DNA from: Roseococcus sp. SDR
GTDB taxonomy: Bacteria; Pseudomonadota; Alphaproteobacteria; Acetobacterales; Acetobacteraceae
Direction of reading: 5' to 3'
NCBI RefSeq assembly: GCF_019083995.1
Contig: NZ_JAHRCU010000005.1
Coordinates: forward strand, 1-64,000
DNA: 64,000 bases
The translations under genes were made by a program, and so were the position numbers. Of the stretch, positions 1-9,300 are shown in pieces; within the stretch, counting starts at the first letter, position 1; every line of letters starts with the position of its first letter. A model generated the notes under the pieces. That model ran no database searches. It saw only the letters and a list, made by a program, of their open reading frames with translations, and was not told the DNA's origin.

Positions 1-117
1 ACAAACTCTCGACGATGGTCCAGCACTGATAACGCCTTCCAGGGCATCGCCTCTCTCCCGAGAAACCACGCCCAAAAGCGTCAACCATCTCTCCGAACAT
101 CCGTCAGGGATGTGTCC

Positions 118-146
118 GGTCTGAACAGGGCCCCAGACCCCGATCG
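118..146 (-). terminator. Possible terminator half-site after the TIR-NACHT gene
   Basis: The 146 bases left of the TIR-NACHT stop codon contain no gene I can support. Directly after the stop, on the plus strand, lies GGCCCCAGACCCCGAT (129-144). The same 16 bases recur at 35351-35366, where they form one arm of an inverted repeat between convergent genes. The shared location just past gene ends suggests transcription termination, but the matching arm is not seen here and no T-tract is obvious, so this is a weak call. Confidence 0.25.
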
Positions 147-3100
147 TCAGGGGGGCGTGAAGGACTCGAAGGGCCAGGTTTGCAGGGCGCCGTCCTCGCC
201 CGGGACCTGCCACACGAGATGGCGCCAGGCCTCGCCGGACCAGGCGGTGAGCCGGCCTTGGGCGAAGGCGGCGCTGGCCTCGCCCGCACTGTGCAGGGTG
301 AGGAGCTCGGCGCCGCTTTGCACGTCCCAGATTCGCAGCGTGCCGTCATGGCCGGCGGAGGCGAGGCGGGTTCCATCGGGCGCGAAGGCGCAGGCCAGGA
401 CCGAGCCCTGATGCCCACGCAGGGTGAGGAGCTCGGCGCCGCTGTGCGCGTTCCAGGTTCGCAGCGTGCCGTCGTGGCCGGCGGAGGCAAGGCGGGTTTC
501 ATCGGGCGCGAAGGTGCAGGCCGCCACTGCGCCCTGATGCCCGCGCAGGGTCAGAAGTTCGGTGCCGCTCTGCGCGTCCCAGATTCGCAGAGTGCCATCG
601 GTGCCCGCGGAGGCAACGGCGGCTCCATCGGGCGCGAAGGCGCAGGCCAGGACCGAGCCCTGATGCCCACGCAGGGTGAGGAGCTCGGCGCCGCTGTGCG
701 CGTCCCAAATCCGCAGCGCGCCGTCACCGCCGCCGGAGGCGAGGCGTGTTCCATCGGGCGCGAAGACGCAGCCCCGCACGCCGCGCTGATGCCCGTGCAG
801 GGTCAGAAGGTCGGTGCCGCTGTGCGCGTCCCAGATTCGGAGCGTGCCGTCCGCGCTGACGGAGGCAAGGCGGCTTCCATCGGGCGCGAAGGCGCAGGCT
901 ATCACCCCGCCCTCATGTTCGTGCAGGGTCAGGAGCTCGGCGCCGCTGTGGGCGTCCCAGATTCGCAGCGTGCCATCCCACCCGCTGAAGGCGATTCGGG
1001 CTCCATCGGGAGCGAAGCCGCATGCGCGCACCCAGTCCAGATGCCCGCTCAGGTTCAGGAGCTCGGCGCCGCTCTGCGCATCATAGATTCGCAGTGTACC
1101 GTACTCGGTTGCGGAGGCGAGGCGGGTCCCATCGGGCGCGAAGGCGCAAGCCAGCACCGGGTCCTGATACCTGCGCAGGGTCAGAAGTTCGGTGCCGCTC
1201 TGCGCGTCCCAGATTCGCAGCGTACCGTCATCGCCGCCGGAGGCGAGGCGCGTCCCATCCGGCGAGAAGCCACAGGCATTCACCTCGGCCTCATGCGCGT
1301 ACAGGGTCAGCAGCTCGGCGCCGCTCCGCGCGTCCCAGATGCGCAGCGAGCCGTCATCGCCGGCGGAGGCGAGGCGGGTTCCATCGGGTGCGAAGGCGCA
1401 GGCCCGCACCATGCCCTCATGTCCGCGCAGGGTCAGGAGTTCGGCGCCGCTCTGCGTGTCCCAGATTCGCAGCGTGCCGTCCCACCCGGTGGAGGCGAGG
1501 CGGGTTCCATCGGGCGCGAAGGCGCAGGCCTGCACCGAGCCCTCATGTCCGCGCAGGGTCAGGAGCTCGGCGCCGCTTTGCGCGTCCCAGATTTGCAGCG
1601 TGCCGTCGTGGCCGGCGGAGGCGAGGCGTGTTCCATCGGGCGCGAAGGCGCAAGCCAGCACCCCGTCCTCATGTCCGCGCAGGGTCAGGAGCTCGCCGCC
1701 GCTCTGCGCGTCCCAGATTCGCAGCGTGCCGTCATCGCCGGCGGAGGCGAGGCGTGTTCCATCGGGCGCGAAGGCGCACCCCCGCGCCATGCCCTCATTT
1801 CCGCGCAGCGTCAGGAGCGCAACGCCGCTGTGCGCGTCCCAAATCCGCAGCGTGCCGCCCGACCCAGCGGAGGCGAGGCGCGTTCCGTCGGGCGCGAAGG
1901 CGCAGGCCAACACCCAGTCCAGATGCCCATGCAGGGTCAGAAGCCGAGAGCCGCTCCGCACGTCCCAGATACGCAGTGTGCCGTCATCGCCGGCGGAGGC
2001 GAGGCGGGTTCCATCGGGCGCGAAGGCGCAGGCCAGCACTGGGCCGTCATGCCCCGCATGCCATTCCGGGCGCGCCTCGCGGGGCGGCGGCGCGGCCCCG
2101 CGCGTGAAGCTGGCCGGTGGCGCGGCCAGGGCCGGCCCGTCGAAGAGCCGCGTCCGCGCAAACCGCGCCCCCCGGAAATCCACCTCCTCCGTCGGCGTTC
2201 CGAGAAACACCGCGCCCTCCAGCCCCGCCTGGGCCAGGCGTGCCAAATTCATGCGGCAGTCCAGGAACTCCGCGCGCAGGGCCTCCGCCCCGGTGAGATC
2301 GGCCTCCTCCAGATTGGCGCGGCGAAACACCGTCTGGCGCAGCGCAGCGCCCCGGAGGCAGGCGCCGGCGAGGTTGAGCAGCGGGCCGTCCTCCGCGCCC
2401 TCGAAGGTCATGCGGGACAGATCCGCCCCCTCCAGCCGCACGCCGGCCAGCGGCACATGCGGGTGGCCGCGTTCCATCGCCAGCAGCGCATAGGTCAGCG
2501 CGTTTTCCGAAGCCTGGGGGCGGTAGGCGTCGCGCAGCAGCGCCAATCCGCGCAGCGCCGCCGCATCCCCGGGCGCGATCATCTGGCCCAGGAAATCCAG
2601 CGTCTCGCGGCTGGGCTCCGGCATCGCCCAATCCTCGGGGCGGCCGGCGCGCAGGGCGTCGAGCAGATACTGAGCCAGGAAATACTCCTGCAGGCTGGTA
2701 TGGGCGAAGCGGAACAGGTCCCGGCCCTCGCGCACCAGGAAGGTCGCGGTGTGCAGGTCGTTCTTGATGGCGTGCAGCTTCTGGTCGCGCAGATGCCGCG
2801 CGATCTCCGGATGGGCGTCGAGGAATTCCAGCAGCCAGGCCTCGGCCTTCTTCGCATCCCAGCCGCGCGCACCGCTGCGCCAGAGGCTGGCCGCGAAATG
2901 GCGCATGATGTCGGGCTTGTATTCGGGCGGGATGCGGTGCTTGCCGTCATCGCGCTCCAGCGCGCGCACCACCATCATCTCATAGAGGGTGGCGCCGGTG
3001 ACGCGCTGGCCTTGGGCGCGCATCGCCTCGATCGTCTCGATATTGTCGGCGATGAGCTTCAGCGTATAGGGCCGCCCGCCCGCCTCCATCAGGTTGTGGA

Positions 3101-4799
3101 CGGATTGCATGAGGCCGATCACCGCCTCCACATCCTGCCCGGGCAGGGCGGCGCCCAGATACTGGCGGATCTGCTCCTCCTCGAAGGGCAGCAGGATGTA
3201 GCAGCGCCAGAGGTCATGGGTGATGGCGTCGCGGTCCTCGCCGGTGAAATGGGTCTGCTGCTCGCGCAGGCTGCGGAAATAATGGTCGCGGCAGGTGAGC
3301 AGCACCTTGCCGGCGCGGGCGCCATCCTGGGGCTTCCACAGGCTGGGCGGGAGGATGCGCAGCAATTCGCGGGTGAAGGCCTGGCCCTGGGGGGGCGTGA
3401 GGCCGATCAGCACCTCGTCCAGCCCGTCGAAGAGGGCGATGGCGCCCTCGCGCTGCACCAGGCGCATCACCTCCGCGCCGGTCAGGCCCGGCTCGGCGGC
3501 GCCGCTGCGCCAATGCTTCTCCAGCAGCCGCTCCAGGATGGCGGGCAGGCTGGGCTCGCGCTGCGCCATCTCGCCCAGCAGGCGCAGGTCGAAATAGAGA
3601 GGCTGTGGGCGGCTCGGGTCTTTCGCGTGCTCCGCGGCCAGCTCCTGCGCGAGCTTCAGGCTCGTCGTGGTCTTGCCCATGCCGTATTCGCCGAGCAGCG
3701 CGCAGTAGCGTTGCTGCGTCTGCTCCGGCGCGGCCCAGGCCTTGAGGAGCTCCATGACGCCGCGGGGCGCGTCCCCCTCGGCGCGGGCTTCGGGCTTGCC
3801 CTCCTTGTTGAAGCTGCCGGGCAGGGCCCGGCCTTCGGTGAAGGACAGGCCGTCCAGCTTCGCCTCCAGGCCGGGCTGGCGCCAGGCGTCGCGCCGCGGT
3901 GCCGGGTCCGGTTGCGGGTCCGGCCGGGCCAGGCGCCGGCAGATCGCCTCGAAGAGCTGATGGGCGAAGGCGTCGCGCTGGGGGCCGCCGCGCTCGTGGA
4001 AGGTCTTGCCGTCCTGGAAGAAGATCTGTCGCGCGTCGAGGCCCTTGGCGTCATGGTTGGCGAAGCTGATCTTCTTGAGCCCGACGGGGATGGCGAGCTT
4101 GCCGGGCGTCACCGCATCGGGGCTGCTCGGCACGAAATGCGGCAATTCCTCTTCGGTGATGAAGCGGCTGGCGAGGAAGGCGGGCGAGACCAGGAGGAGG
4201 CCGAAATCGCATTGCGCGATGGCGGCCTTGATCTGGTCGCGCCAGGCCTCGCCCGGCAGGATGTTGCTGTCGATCCAGGGGAGGAATTCGTAGTGCTTCG
4301 CACCACCGAATTGGAGTTGCAGCAGCTCCAGCAGGCGCCTGGCCTCCGTCTCATCGGCATGGGCGTAGGAGATGAAGTAGCGGATGGTGCGCCGCCCCTG
4401 GGAGACGGCCTTTTGCGGCGTGACCGTGGCCGGCAGGGTGGCGAGGTCGGCCTGGAGCAGGGTGGCGGCCGCTTCGCGCGCGGCGCCCTCGCCCTCGAAC
4501 CAGATCTGCGCGGCCTCGGGCGGGCGGTGCTTGCTGGCATTGGCCTTGAGCTCGAGGCGCAGGCCGAGGGATTTGGCCTTCTGCGCGAGTTCGCGGCGGA
4601 AATGGCGGAAGCGGTCCAGTTGGGCGGCGCGGTTCTCGCCGGGATAGAGGGCGTCGAGGGTGGTGTGCATCGCCGCGCGGCCATCGGCGGCCAGCAGGGC
4701 ATGGATGCGGCGCAGCAGCGCGCCGCTGGTGCGGCCGAGCTCCGGGGCGAGCTTGTCCAGCGCGGGCAGCAGGCTGGGCGGGGTGAGGGGGGGCGTCAC
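147..4799 (-). CDS. TIR-NACHT-pentapeptide-WD40 STAND protein (candidate anti-phage NLR)
   Basis: This 1550-aa protein resembles bacterial NLR/STAND immune proteins: a sensor, an ATP-driven switch and a TIR effector in one chain. In order it has a helical N-terminal region (1-130); a TIR domain (about 137-290) starting at IRYFISYAHAD, with an ILPGEAW loop and FITEEE at 213-218, where TIR NADases carry their catalytic Glu; a NACHT NTPase with Walker A GEYGMGKT (370-377) and Walker B IALFDGLDEVL (454-464); pentapeptide-like A(D/N)L repeats (about 785-880); and 14 WD40 units of 42 aa (924-1511). I chose the GTG at 4799 because it overlaps the TGA of the upstream small gene (GTGA), and the 47 residues before it read as out-of-frame sequence of that gene. 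TIR domains of this type usually consume NAD+ once activated. That role, and phage defence, are inferred from family knowledge. The domain calls are strong; the start is likely but unproven. Confidence 0.9.
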   Translation of the reverse strand: MTPPLTPPSLLPALDKLAPELGRTSGALLRRIHALLAADGRAAMHTTLDALYPGENRAAQLDRFRHFRRELAQKAKSLGLRLELKANASKHRPPEAAQIWFEGEGAAREAAATLLQADLATLPATVTPQKAVSQGRRTIRYFISYAHADETEARRLLELLQLQFGGAKHYEFLPWIDSNILPGEAWRDQIKAAIAQCDFGLLLVSPAFLASRFITEEELPHFVPSSPDAVTPGKLAIPVGLKKISFANHDAKGLDARQIFFQDGKTFHERGGPQRDAFAHQLFEAICRRLARPDPQPDPAPRRDAWRQPGLEAKLDGLSFTEGRALPGSFNKEGKPEARAEGDAPRGVMELLKAWAAPEQTQQRYCALLGEYGMGKTTTSLKLAQELAAEHAKDPSRPQPLYFDLRLLGEMAQREPSLPAILERLLEKHWRSGAAEPGLTGAEVMRLVQREGAIALFDGLDEVLIGLTPPQGQAFTRELLRILPPSLWKPQDGARAGKVLLTCRDHYFRSLREQQTHFTGEDRDAITHDLWRCYILLPFEEEQIRQYLGAALPGQDVEAVIGLMQSVHNLMEAGGRPYTLKLIADNIETIEAMRAQGQRVTGATLYEMMVVRALERDDGKHRIPPEYKPDIMRHFAASLWRSGARGWDAKKAEAWLLEFLDAHPEIARHLRDQKLHAIKNDLHTATFLVREGRDLFRFAHTSLQEYFLAQYLLDALRAGRPEDWAMPEPSRETLDFLGQMIAPGDAAALRGLALLRDAYRPQASENALTYALLAMERGHPHVPLAGVRLEGADLSRMTFEGAEDGPLLNLAGACLRGAALRQTVFRRANLEEADLTGAEALRAEFLDCRMNLARLAQAGLEGAVFLGTPTEEVDFRGARFARTRLFDGPALAAPPASFTRGAAPPPREARPEWHAGHDGPVLACAFAPDGTRLASAGDDGTLRIWDVRSGSRLLTLHGHLDWVLACAFAPDGTRLASAGSGGTLRIWDAHSGVALLTLRGNEGMARGCAFAPDGTRLASAGDDGTLRIWDAQSGGELLTLRGHEDGVLACAFAPDGTRLASAGHDGTLQIWDAQSGAELLTLRGHEGSVQACAFAPDGTRLASTGWDGTLRIWDTQSGAELLTLRGHEGMVRACAFAPDGTRLASAGDDGSLRIWDARSGAELLTLYAHEAEVNACGFSPDGTRLASGGDDGTLRIWDAQSGTELLTLRRYQDPVLACAFAPDGTRLASATEYGTLRIYDAQSGAELLNLSGHLDWVRACGFAPDGARIAFSGWDGTLRIWDAHSGAELLTLHEHEGGVIACAFAPDGSRLASVSADGTLRIWDAHSGTDLLTLHGHQRGVRGCVFAPDGTRLASGGGDGALRIWDAHSGAELLTLRGHQGSVLACAFAPDGAAVASAGTDGTLRIWDAQSGTELLTLRGHQGAVAACTFAPDETRLASAGHDGTLRTWNAHSGAELLTLRGHQGSVLACAFAPDGTRLASAGHDGTLRIWDVQSGAELLTLHSAGEASAAFAQGRLTAWSGEAWRHLVWQVPGEDGALQTWPFESFTPP
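267..2030 (-). repeat. Fourteen 126-bp tandem repeats encoding WD40 blades
   Basis: Fourteen back-to-back units of 126 bp (42 aa) each follow the pattern CAFAPDGTRLAS..DGTLRIWD..SG.ELLTLRGH. Most units differ at only a handful of residues, mainly in the loop after ELLTL and in the two residues before DG. Fourteen is exactly two seven-bladed propellers. A degenerate half-unit lacking the motif follows at the C-terminus. The homogeneity at the DNA level points to recent duplication or gene conversion, so copy number may vary between strains. Confidence 0.95.
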
Positions 4800-4927
4800 G
4801 GCCGGCGCCGCAGGAGCAGGAGCAGGACGGCCGCCAGCGTGGCGAGGACCACGACCAGCAGAAGCGTCTCGGAGCCGCTGACGGCGGCTGAGAAGACGGG
4901 GCTGGTCACTTCGATGCGGCCATCCAT
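4796..4927 (-). CDS. 43-residue single-pass membrane peptide, first gene of the TIR-NACHT operon
   Basis: This short gene reads from ATG 4927 to TGA 4796. The ATG is preceded by a strong ribosome site, GGAGG, six bases upstream. The 43-aa product has a polar N-terminus (MDGRIEVTSP), one continuous Leu/Val/Ala-rich membrane segment (about residues 21-39) and a basic C-terminal tail RRRP, which by the positive-inside rule would face the cytoplasm. Its stop overlaps the GTG start of the TIR-NACHT gene in the sequence GTGA, so the two are probably translationally coupled. I recognise no family. It might be a membrane anchor or sensor for the NLR, a pore-forming partner, or a leader peptide. A -1 frameshift fusing it to the TIR protein is also conceivable, although no classical slippery site is visible. 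Confidence 0.7.
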   Translation of the reverse strand: MDGRIEVTSPVFSAAVSGSETLLLVVVLATLAAVLLLLLRRRP

Positions 4928-4945
4928 GGGGCACCTCCATGCGCA

Positions 4946-4987
4946 GGGATAGGCTGGCGGTGCGGTGGCGTCAAGTGTGAAATCACA
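4946..4987 (-). promoter_or_regulatory. Promoter of the membrane-peptide/TIR-NACHT operon with abutting palindrome
   Basis: On the minus strand a -35 TTGACG (4974-4969) and a -10 TATCCC (4951-4946) are separated by 17 bases, placing transcription start just ahead of the ribosome site of the 43-aa gene. The near-palindrome TGTGA-TT-TCACA (4987-4976) sits one base upstream of the -35. Two direct copies of TCAGCATG (5013-5006 and 5002-4995) lie 11 bp apart just beyond it. This arrangement suits a regulated promoter, but no regulator is identified. Confidence 0.5.
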
Positions 4988-5127
4988 TGTTGATCATGCT
5001 GAAGACATGCTGAGATGAGGGGCGACGTTGGGTCGGTTTGCCTCGCTTTTCCTGTGGCGATGTGATAGGAATAAACAGCTAACGGGGTGCGCGCCGCTGC
5101 TCGCCCGGCAGGGCCGCCGGATCACAG

Positions 5128-5158
5128 GTAAGATGGTAAGGCCGTAAGGGGGTAAGGC
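5128..5158 (+). repeat. Four tandem 8-bp GTAAG units
   Basis: GTAAGATG, GTAAGGCC, GTAAGGGG and a final GTAAGGC follow each other without gaps, just past the 3' end of nrnC and upstream of the TIR-NACHT operon promoter. It could be a slippage-prone microrepeat or a set of protein-binding iterons; nothing in the sequence decides. Confidence 0.6.
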
Positions 5159-5166
5159 GCCGCCCT

Positions 5167-5805
5167 TCAATGGGCGAAGAGATCCGGCTCCTCATAGCCC
5201 ATCAGATCGAGCTTCCCGCGCGCCGGCAGGAAGCGGTAGCAGGCCTCGGCCAGTTCCAGGCGGCCTTCGCGGATCAGCAGCGCCTCCAGCCGCGCCCATA
5301 GCGCGTGCAGGTGCAGCACGTCACTCGCGGCGTAGGTGCATTGCTCGGGCGTCAGCTCCGGCGCGCCCCAGTCGCTCGTCTGCTGCTGCTTGGAGATTTC
5401 CACGCCCAGAAGGTCCCGGCAGAGATCCCTCAAGCCATGCCTGTCGGTGTAGGTGCGCACGAGCTTGGAGGCGATCTTGGTGCATCGCACCGGCGCCACG
5501 GTCGCGCCGATTCCCTGGAACAGCGCTGCCACGTCGAAGCGGGCGAAGTGGAACAGCTTCACCACGGCCGGATCTTCCAGCAGCCGCACGAGGTTGGGCG
5601 AGGGGCCCCCACCTGGGATGATCTGCACCAAATGCGCCGCCCCATCGCCCGAGGAAAGCTGCACCAGGCACAGCCGGTCCCGCCGCGGGTCGAGGCCCAT
5701 CGTCTCGGTGTCGACAGCGACGACGGCACCCAGGGTGAGATCAGGCGGCAGGTCCTGGCGATGCAGGTGAATGGGGCCGGCCGGCGTGAAGATCGTCTTT
5801 GCCAT
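5167..5805 (-). CDS. nrnC: NrnC nano-RNase (RNase D-like 3'-5' exonuclease)
   Basis: The 212-aa protein is a single DEDD exonuclease domain without the HRDC domains of full-length RNase D. Exo I is VDTETMG, Exo II is HFARFD and Exo III is YAASDV with the DEDDy tyrosine. The blocks DRLCLVQLSSGDG, CTKIASKLVRTYTDRHGL and ISKQQQTSDW match alphaproteobacterial NrnC as I remember it from Bartonella. NrnC degrades two-to-five-nucleotide RNA (and the pGpG product of c-di-GMP turnover) in species lacking Orn. The length is typical, and a GAGG ribosome site lies about nine bases before the ATG. It stands alone, divergent from the autotransporter gene. Confidence 0.9.
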   Translation of the reverse strand: MAKTIFTPAGPIHLHRQDLPPDLTLGAVVAVDTETMGLDPRRDRLCLVQLSSGDGAAHLVQIIPGGGPSPNLVRLLEDPAVVKLFHFARFDVAALFQGIGATVAPVRCTKIASKLVRTYTDRHGLRDLCRDLLGVEISKQQQTSDWGAPELTPEQCTYAASDVLHLHALWARLEALLIREGRLELAEACYRFLPARGKLDLMGYEEPDLFAH

Positions 5806-6363
5806 CAGGAAATGCCTCGCGGTCCCCGGCCGGGCGGGGCGTGTCTGCGTTCAAGGAGTGTGGTTTCGGCCGGCGGGGGGCCGGTTGTGGCCATAGAGCG
5901 CGGCTGGCCCGCCAGATCAATACGCCCGCCCTGCCGTGGCCCGCGCGATCGGAGCACTGCGGCATGCCTCGGCTCCATCCATCGGGTTTTTGACCGGCTT
6001 CGTCGATTTCCATGTGCCCACCGGCGCGCGCCGTGCGATTTCGCGCTGTGGTTGCATTCTGGGCTGGCGTCCCACGCCACCATGTGCGTGACTTGTGGCA
6101 GAGGCCAATGCCGCCCGTCTGAAACAGTGGAGAGCGTGAAGCGACCTGCCCGGGATCGGGCCGCCGGAGATGATCTTTACGATCGAGGTAGGGTAGGTTT
6201 GAGTTTGCCGGGAGCGAAACTGGTCTTTGATGCGCGCGTTTGACCGAATAACCACGAATGACGCTCGATCGGCCACGTTCGACTTTCCGATATATCATTT
6301 CGATATGAAGATTATTCTCTGGTCGTCATGCGAACGACCGGCCGAAAGAAGGCGCCGCCTGCC
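5806..6363. other. Divergent intergenic region; no gene seen
   Basis: These 558 bases separate nrnC (leftward) from the autotransporter (rightward). The open frames here have no recognisable protein features and unnatural composition. The last 80 bases before the autotransporter are relatively AT-rich and contain two CGATAT copies (6288-6293 and 6301-6306), compatible with a promoter, but I cannot assign clear -35/-10 boxes. Confidence 0.5.
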
Positions 6364-9300
6364 ATGACGAACCCCGCCCCACAGCCAAAGCCGAGCGTGC
6401 CCGCCGCCCGCCAGCGTGGCTCCCTGGGCTTCCGGCGCACCCTGCTGGCGAGCGCCGCGATCATCCTGGCCCCTGGCGCCGGCGTTGCCCTGGCGCAGAG
6501 CTGCACCGTCTCGAACGGGGCCTGCACCATCAGTGCCGGCACCTACACGCAATCATTTTCCGATGTCTCCTCGGCATCCTCCCTGAACGCGACGAACAAC
6601 GGCAGCTTCTCCGTCACGACGCAGAGCAGCGCGAGCTTCCTCGGCGTCCTGCAGTTCCAGATGCAAGGGGCCAATGGCCCATCCAGTTCCGATGGCGATG
6701 CCGGGGATGGTGGCGCGGGCGGCGCGCTGACCGTCACGAACAACGGCACCATCAGCCACTCGATCTCGACCATCCTCGACAACCAGAACACCGTCGTCAC
6801 GCTCTCCGCCTATTCGGTCGGCGGGAATGGCGGCAACTACACCAATTCGAACAACAAGGATGATGCCGGGCGGGCCGGCAGCAGCGGGACGGTGGCCCTC
6901 ACCAACATCGCGAGCATCTCGGTCTTCACCTTTTCCGCCTCGGGCGCCGGCCTGCCGGCGGTCATCCAGTCGGGCGCCGCCGTGATGGTGGATAGCCGGG
7001 GCGGGGCGGGTGGCAGCCAGAGCAGCGATTCGGTGGATGACTACGGCATCCCGAAGTACAACGGCGACGGCCGGGGCGAGAATGGCGGCGCGGCCGCCAA
7101 TGTCTCGCTGACCAACAGCGGCAATGTCACCGTCGGCCTCTACACCAACGCGGCCAATCTTCTTGTCGCTGGCGGCTACTGGGGGGTGGGTGCCCGTTCG
7201 CTCGGCGGCAATGCTGGCAATGGCACGAACGGTCCCGATGGCGATCCGGGCGCGCAGGCGACGCTGAACAATACGGGTAATGTCTCCGTGGCCTTTGGCT
7301 GGGGGGCCAGCAGCCCCGGCACGGCCACATCGCCGGTCACGCCGGGCGGCTTCGCCGTGATCGCGATGAGCCAGGGCGGCAACGGCACCCCGGCCACCAA
7401 CTCGGATTCCGATGGCGGCAATGGCGGCTCGGCCGGGAATGCCCTCGTCACGGTGGGCGATCCGAACAATGCGCGCAGCTATGCGCTGACCACCTACAAC
7501 CCGAATAACCTGACGACCACGCCGCGCTCGGCCGTGATCGGGGCGATTTCGCAGGGTGGCAATGGTCAGTATGGCTATAGTGGCCCGAGCGTCGGTGGCT
7601 CCGGCGGCTTCGGCAGCCTGGCCAGCGTCACCGTGCAGGACCGCGTGACGATCACGGCTGAGGGCGACCGGACGCTCGGCATCCTGGCACTGAGCCAGGG
7701 CGGCCGTGGTGGCGACAGCGGGCCGAACCGCAGCAACGGAGCCATGGCGGGCCCCGGCGGCAACACGGGCAACCCCGGCGACACCACGAACAATGCCTAT
7801 GTCAAACTGACCAACACGGTGATCTCCACCACCGGCCTGCTTTCGGCCGGTGTGATGGCGATGACGCAGGGCGGCGACGGCGGCACCGGCAGCGACGTGA
7901 CCGACACCTTCGACTTCAACGCGCGGGGCGGCGGCGGGGGTGCCGGCGGCAATGGCGGCCCGGTCCAGGTCGAGATCACTGGCGGGTCCATCACGACCAC
8001 CGGCGCGCAGTCGCCCGGCCTCGTCGCCATGGCGCAGGGCGGCCTGGGCGGGCGCGGCGGCAACATCGACGCTCTGGGCGGCGGCGCCGGCAATGCCGGG
8101 GCGGGCGGCTCGGCCGCGGCCGTGAATGTCAGCATCTCCAACATGACCATCCGCACGAGCGGCGATGCCGCGGCGGACCGCAGCAATCCCGCCTACGGCG
8201 TCCTCGCCGCCTCGATCGGCGGAGCGGGTGGCGGCGGCGGGTCGCTGAATGCCGATTTCGGCGGCGCCAGCGGGGCGGGCGGGGCGGGGGGGAATGCGTC
8301 CGGCGTCACCGTCAACGTCACCGGCGGCAGCATCACCACACAGGGCACGGCGGCCAGCGCCATCGCGGCGATCAGCCAGGGCGGCAATGGCGGCAATGCC
8401 GATGCCTACAACGCCTCGGGCTTCATCAGCCTCGGCGCCAATGGTGGCAATGCGGGCAACAGCGGCGCGGTGAGCGTCACCAACTCCGCCTCGCTGACCA
8501 CCAGCGGCATCGCCGCGCATGGCATCTTCGCGCTGTCGCGCAGCGGCATCAGCGGCAATGGCAGCAGCGGCGACGGCGTCGGCTCCACGGGGGGCGATGC
8601 CGGTGCCTCCGGAATCACCGGCTCCGCCTCGGTGACGCATAATGGCAATATCTCCACCTCGGGCGACTATGCCTTCGGCATCCTGGTGCAATCCATCGGC
8701 GGCGGGACGGGCGCGGGCGGCAGCAATTCAGGCAGCCTGATCGGCCTGGGCGGCGATTCCACGAACGCGGCCAATGCCAGCTCGGCTTATTTCAACCAGC
8801 GTGGCGGCGCGGTCACCACGCAGGGCGCCTATGCGATCGGCATGCTGGCGCAATCGATCGGTGGCGGTGGCGGCAATGGCGGCGATGGCAGCAGCGCCAT
8901 CCTCTCGCTCGGTGGCTCGGGCGGTGGCGGCGGCAATGCCGGCACCGCCTATGGCGAGCAGTATCTGGGCAACAACACCACGCTCGGGCGCCTCGCGCAT
9001 GGCATGGTGGTGCAGTCCATCGGCGGTGGCGGCGGCAATGGCGGGGATGCCAATGCCTCGGGCTCCGCCGTCACGCTCACCATCGGCGGCACCGGCGGGG
9101 CTGGCGGGTCCAGTGGCGAAGTGACCGCCCGCGCGACCTACGGCAGCCTCAGCACCTCCGGCACGAATGCCATCGGCATTGTCGCGCAAAGCATCGCCGG
9201 CGGCGGCGGCACCGGGGGCAGCGCCTACAGCCTCACCGCCGGCGCCTCGCTTTCGGCGGCGCTGGCCGTGGGTGGCTCCGGCGGGGCCGGCGGCAATGCC

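Noticed and set aside
180-4952. 1590-codon open frame opposite the TIR-NACHT gene
   Set aside because: It is the mirror of a GC-rich gene with 14 identical repeats that simply lack stops in this frame; the translation has no domain, and the opposite strand has clear motifs, start and promoter.
4976-4987. CRP/FNR site at the TIR operon promoter
   Set aside because: The half-sites TGTGA/TCACA are right for CRP, but the spacer is 2 rather than 6 bases.
5806-6298. Small genes between nrnC and the autotransporter
   Set aside because: Open frames here have no ribosome sites, domains or natural composition.
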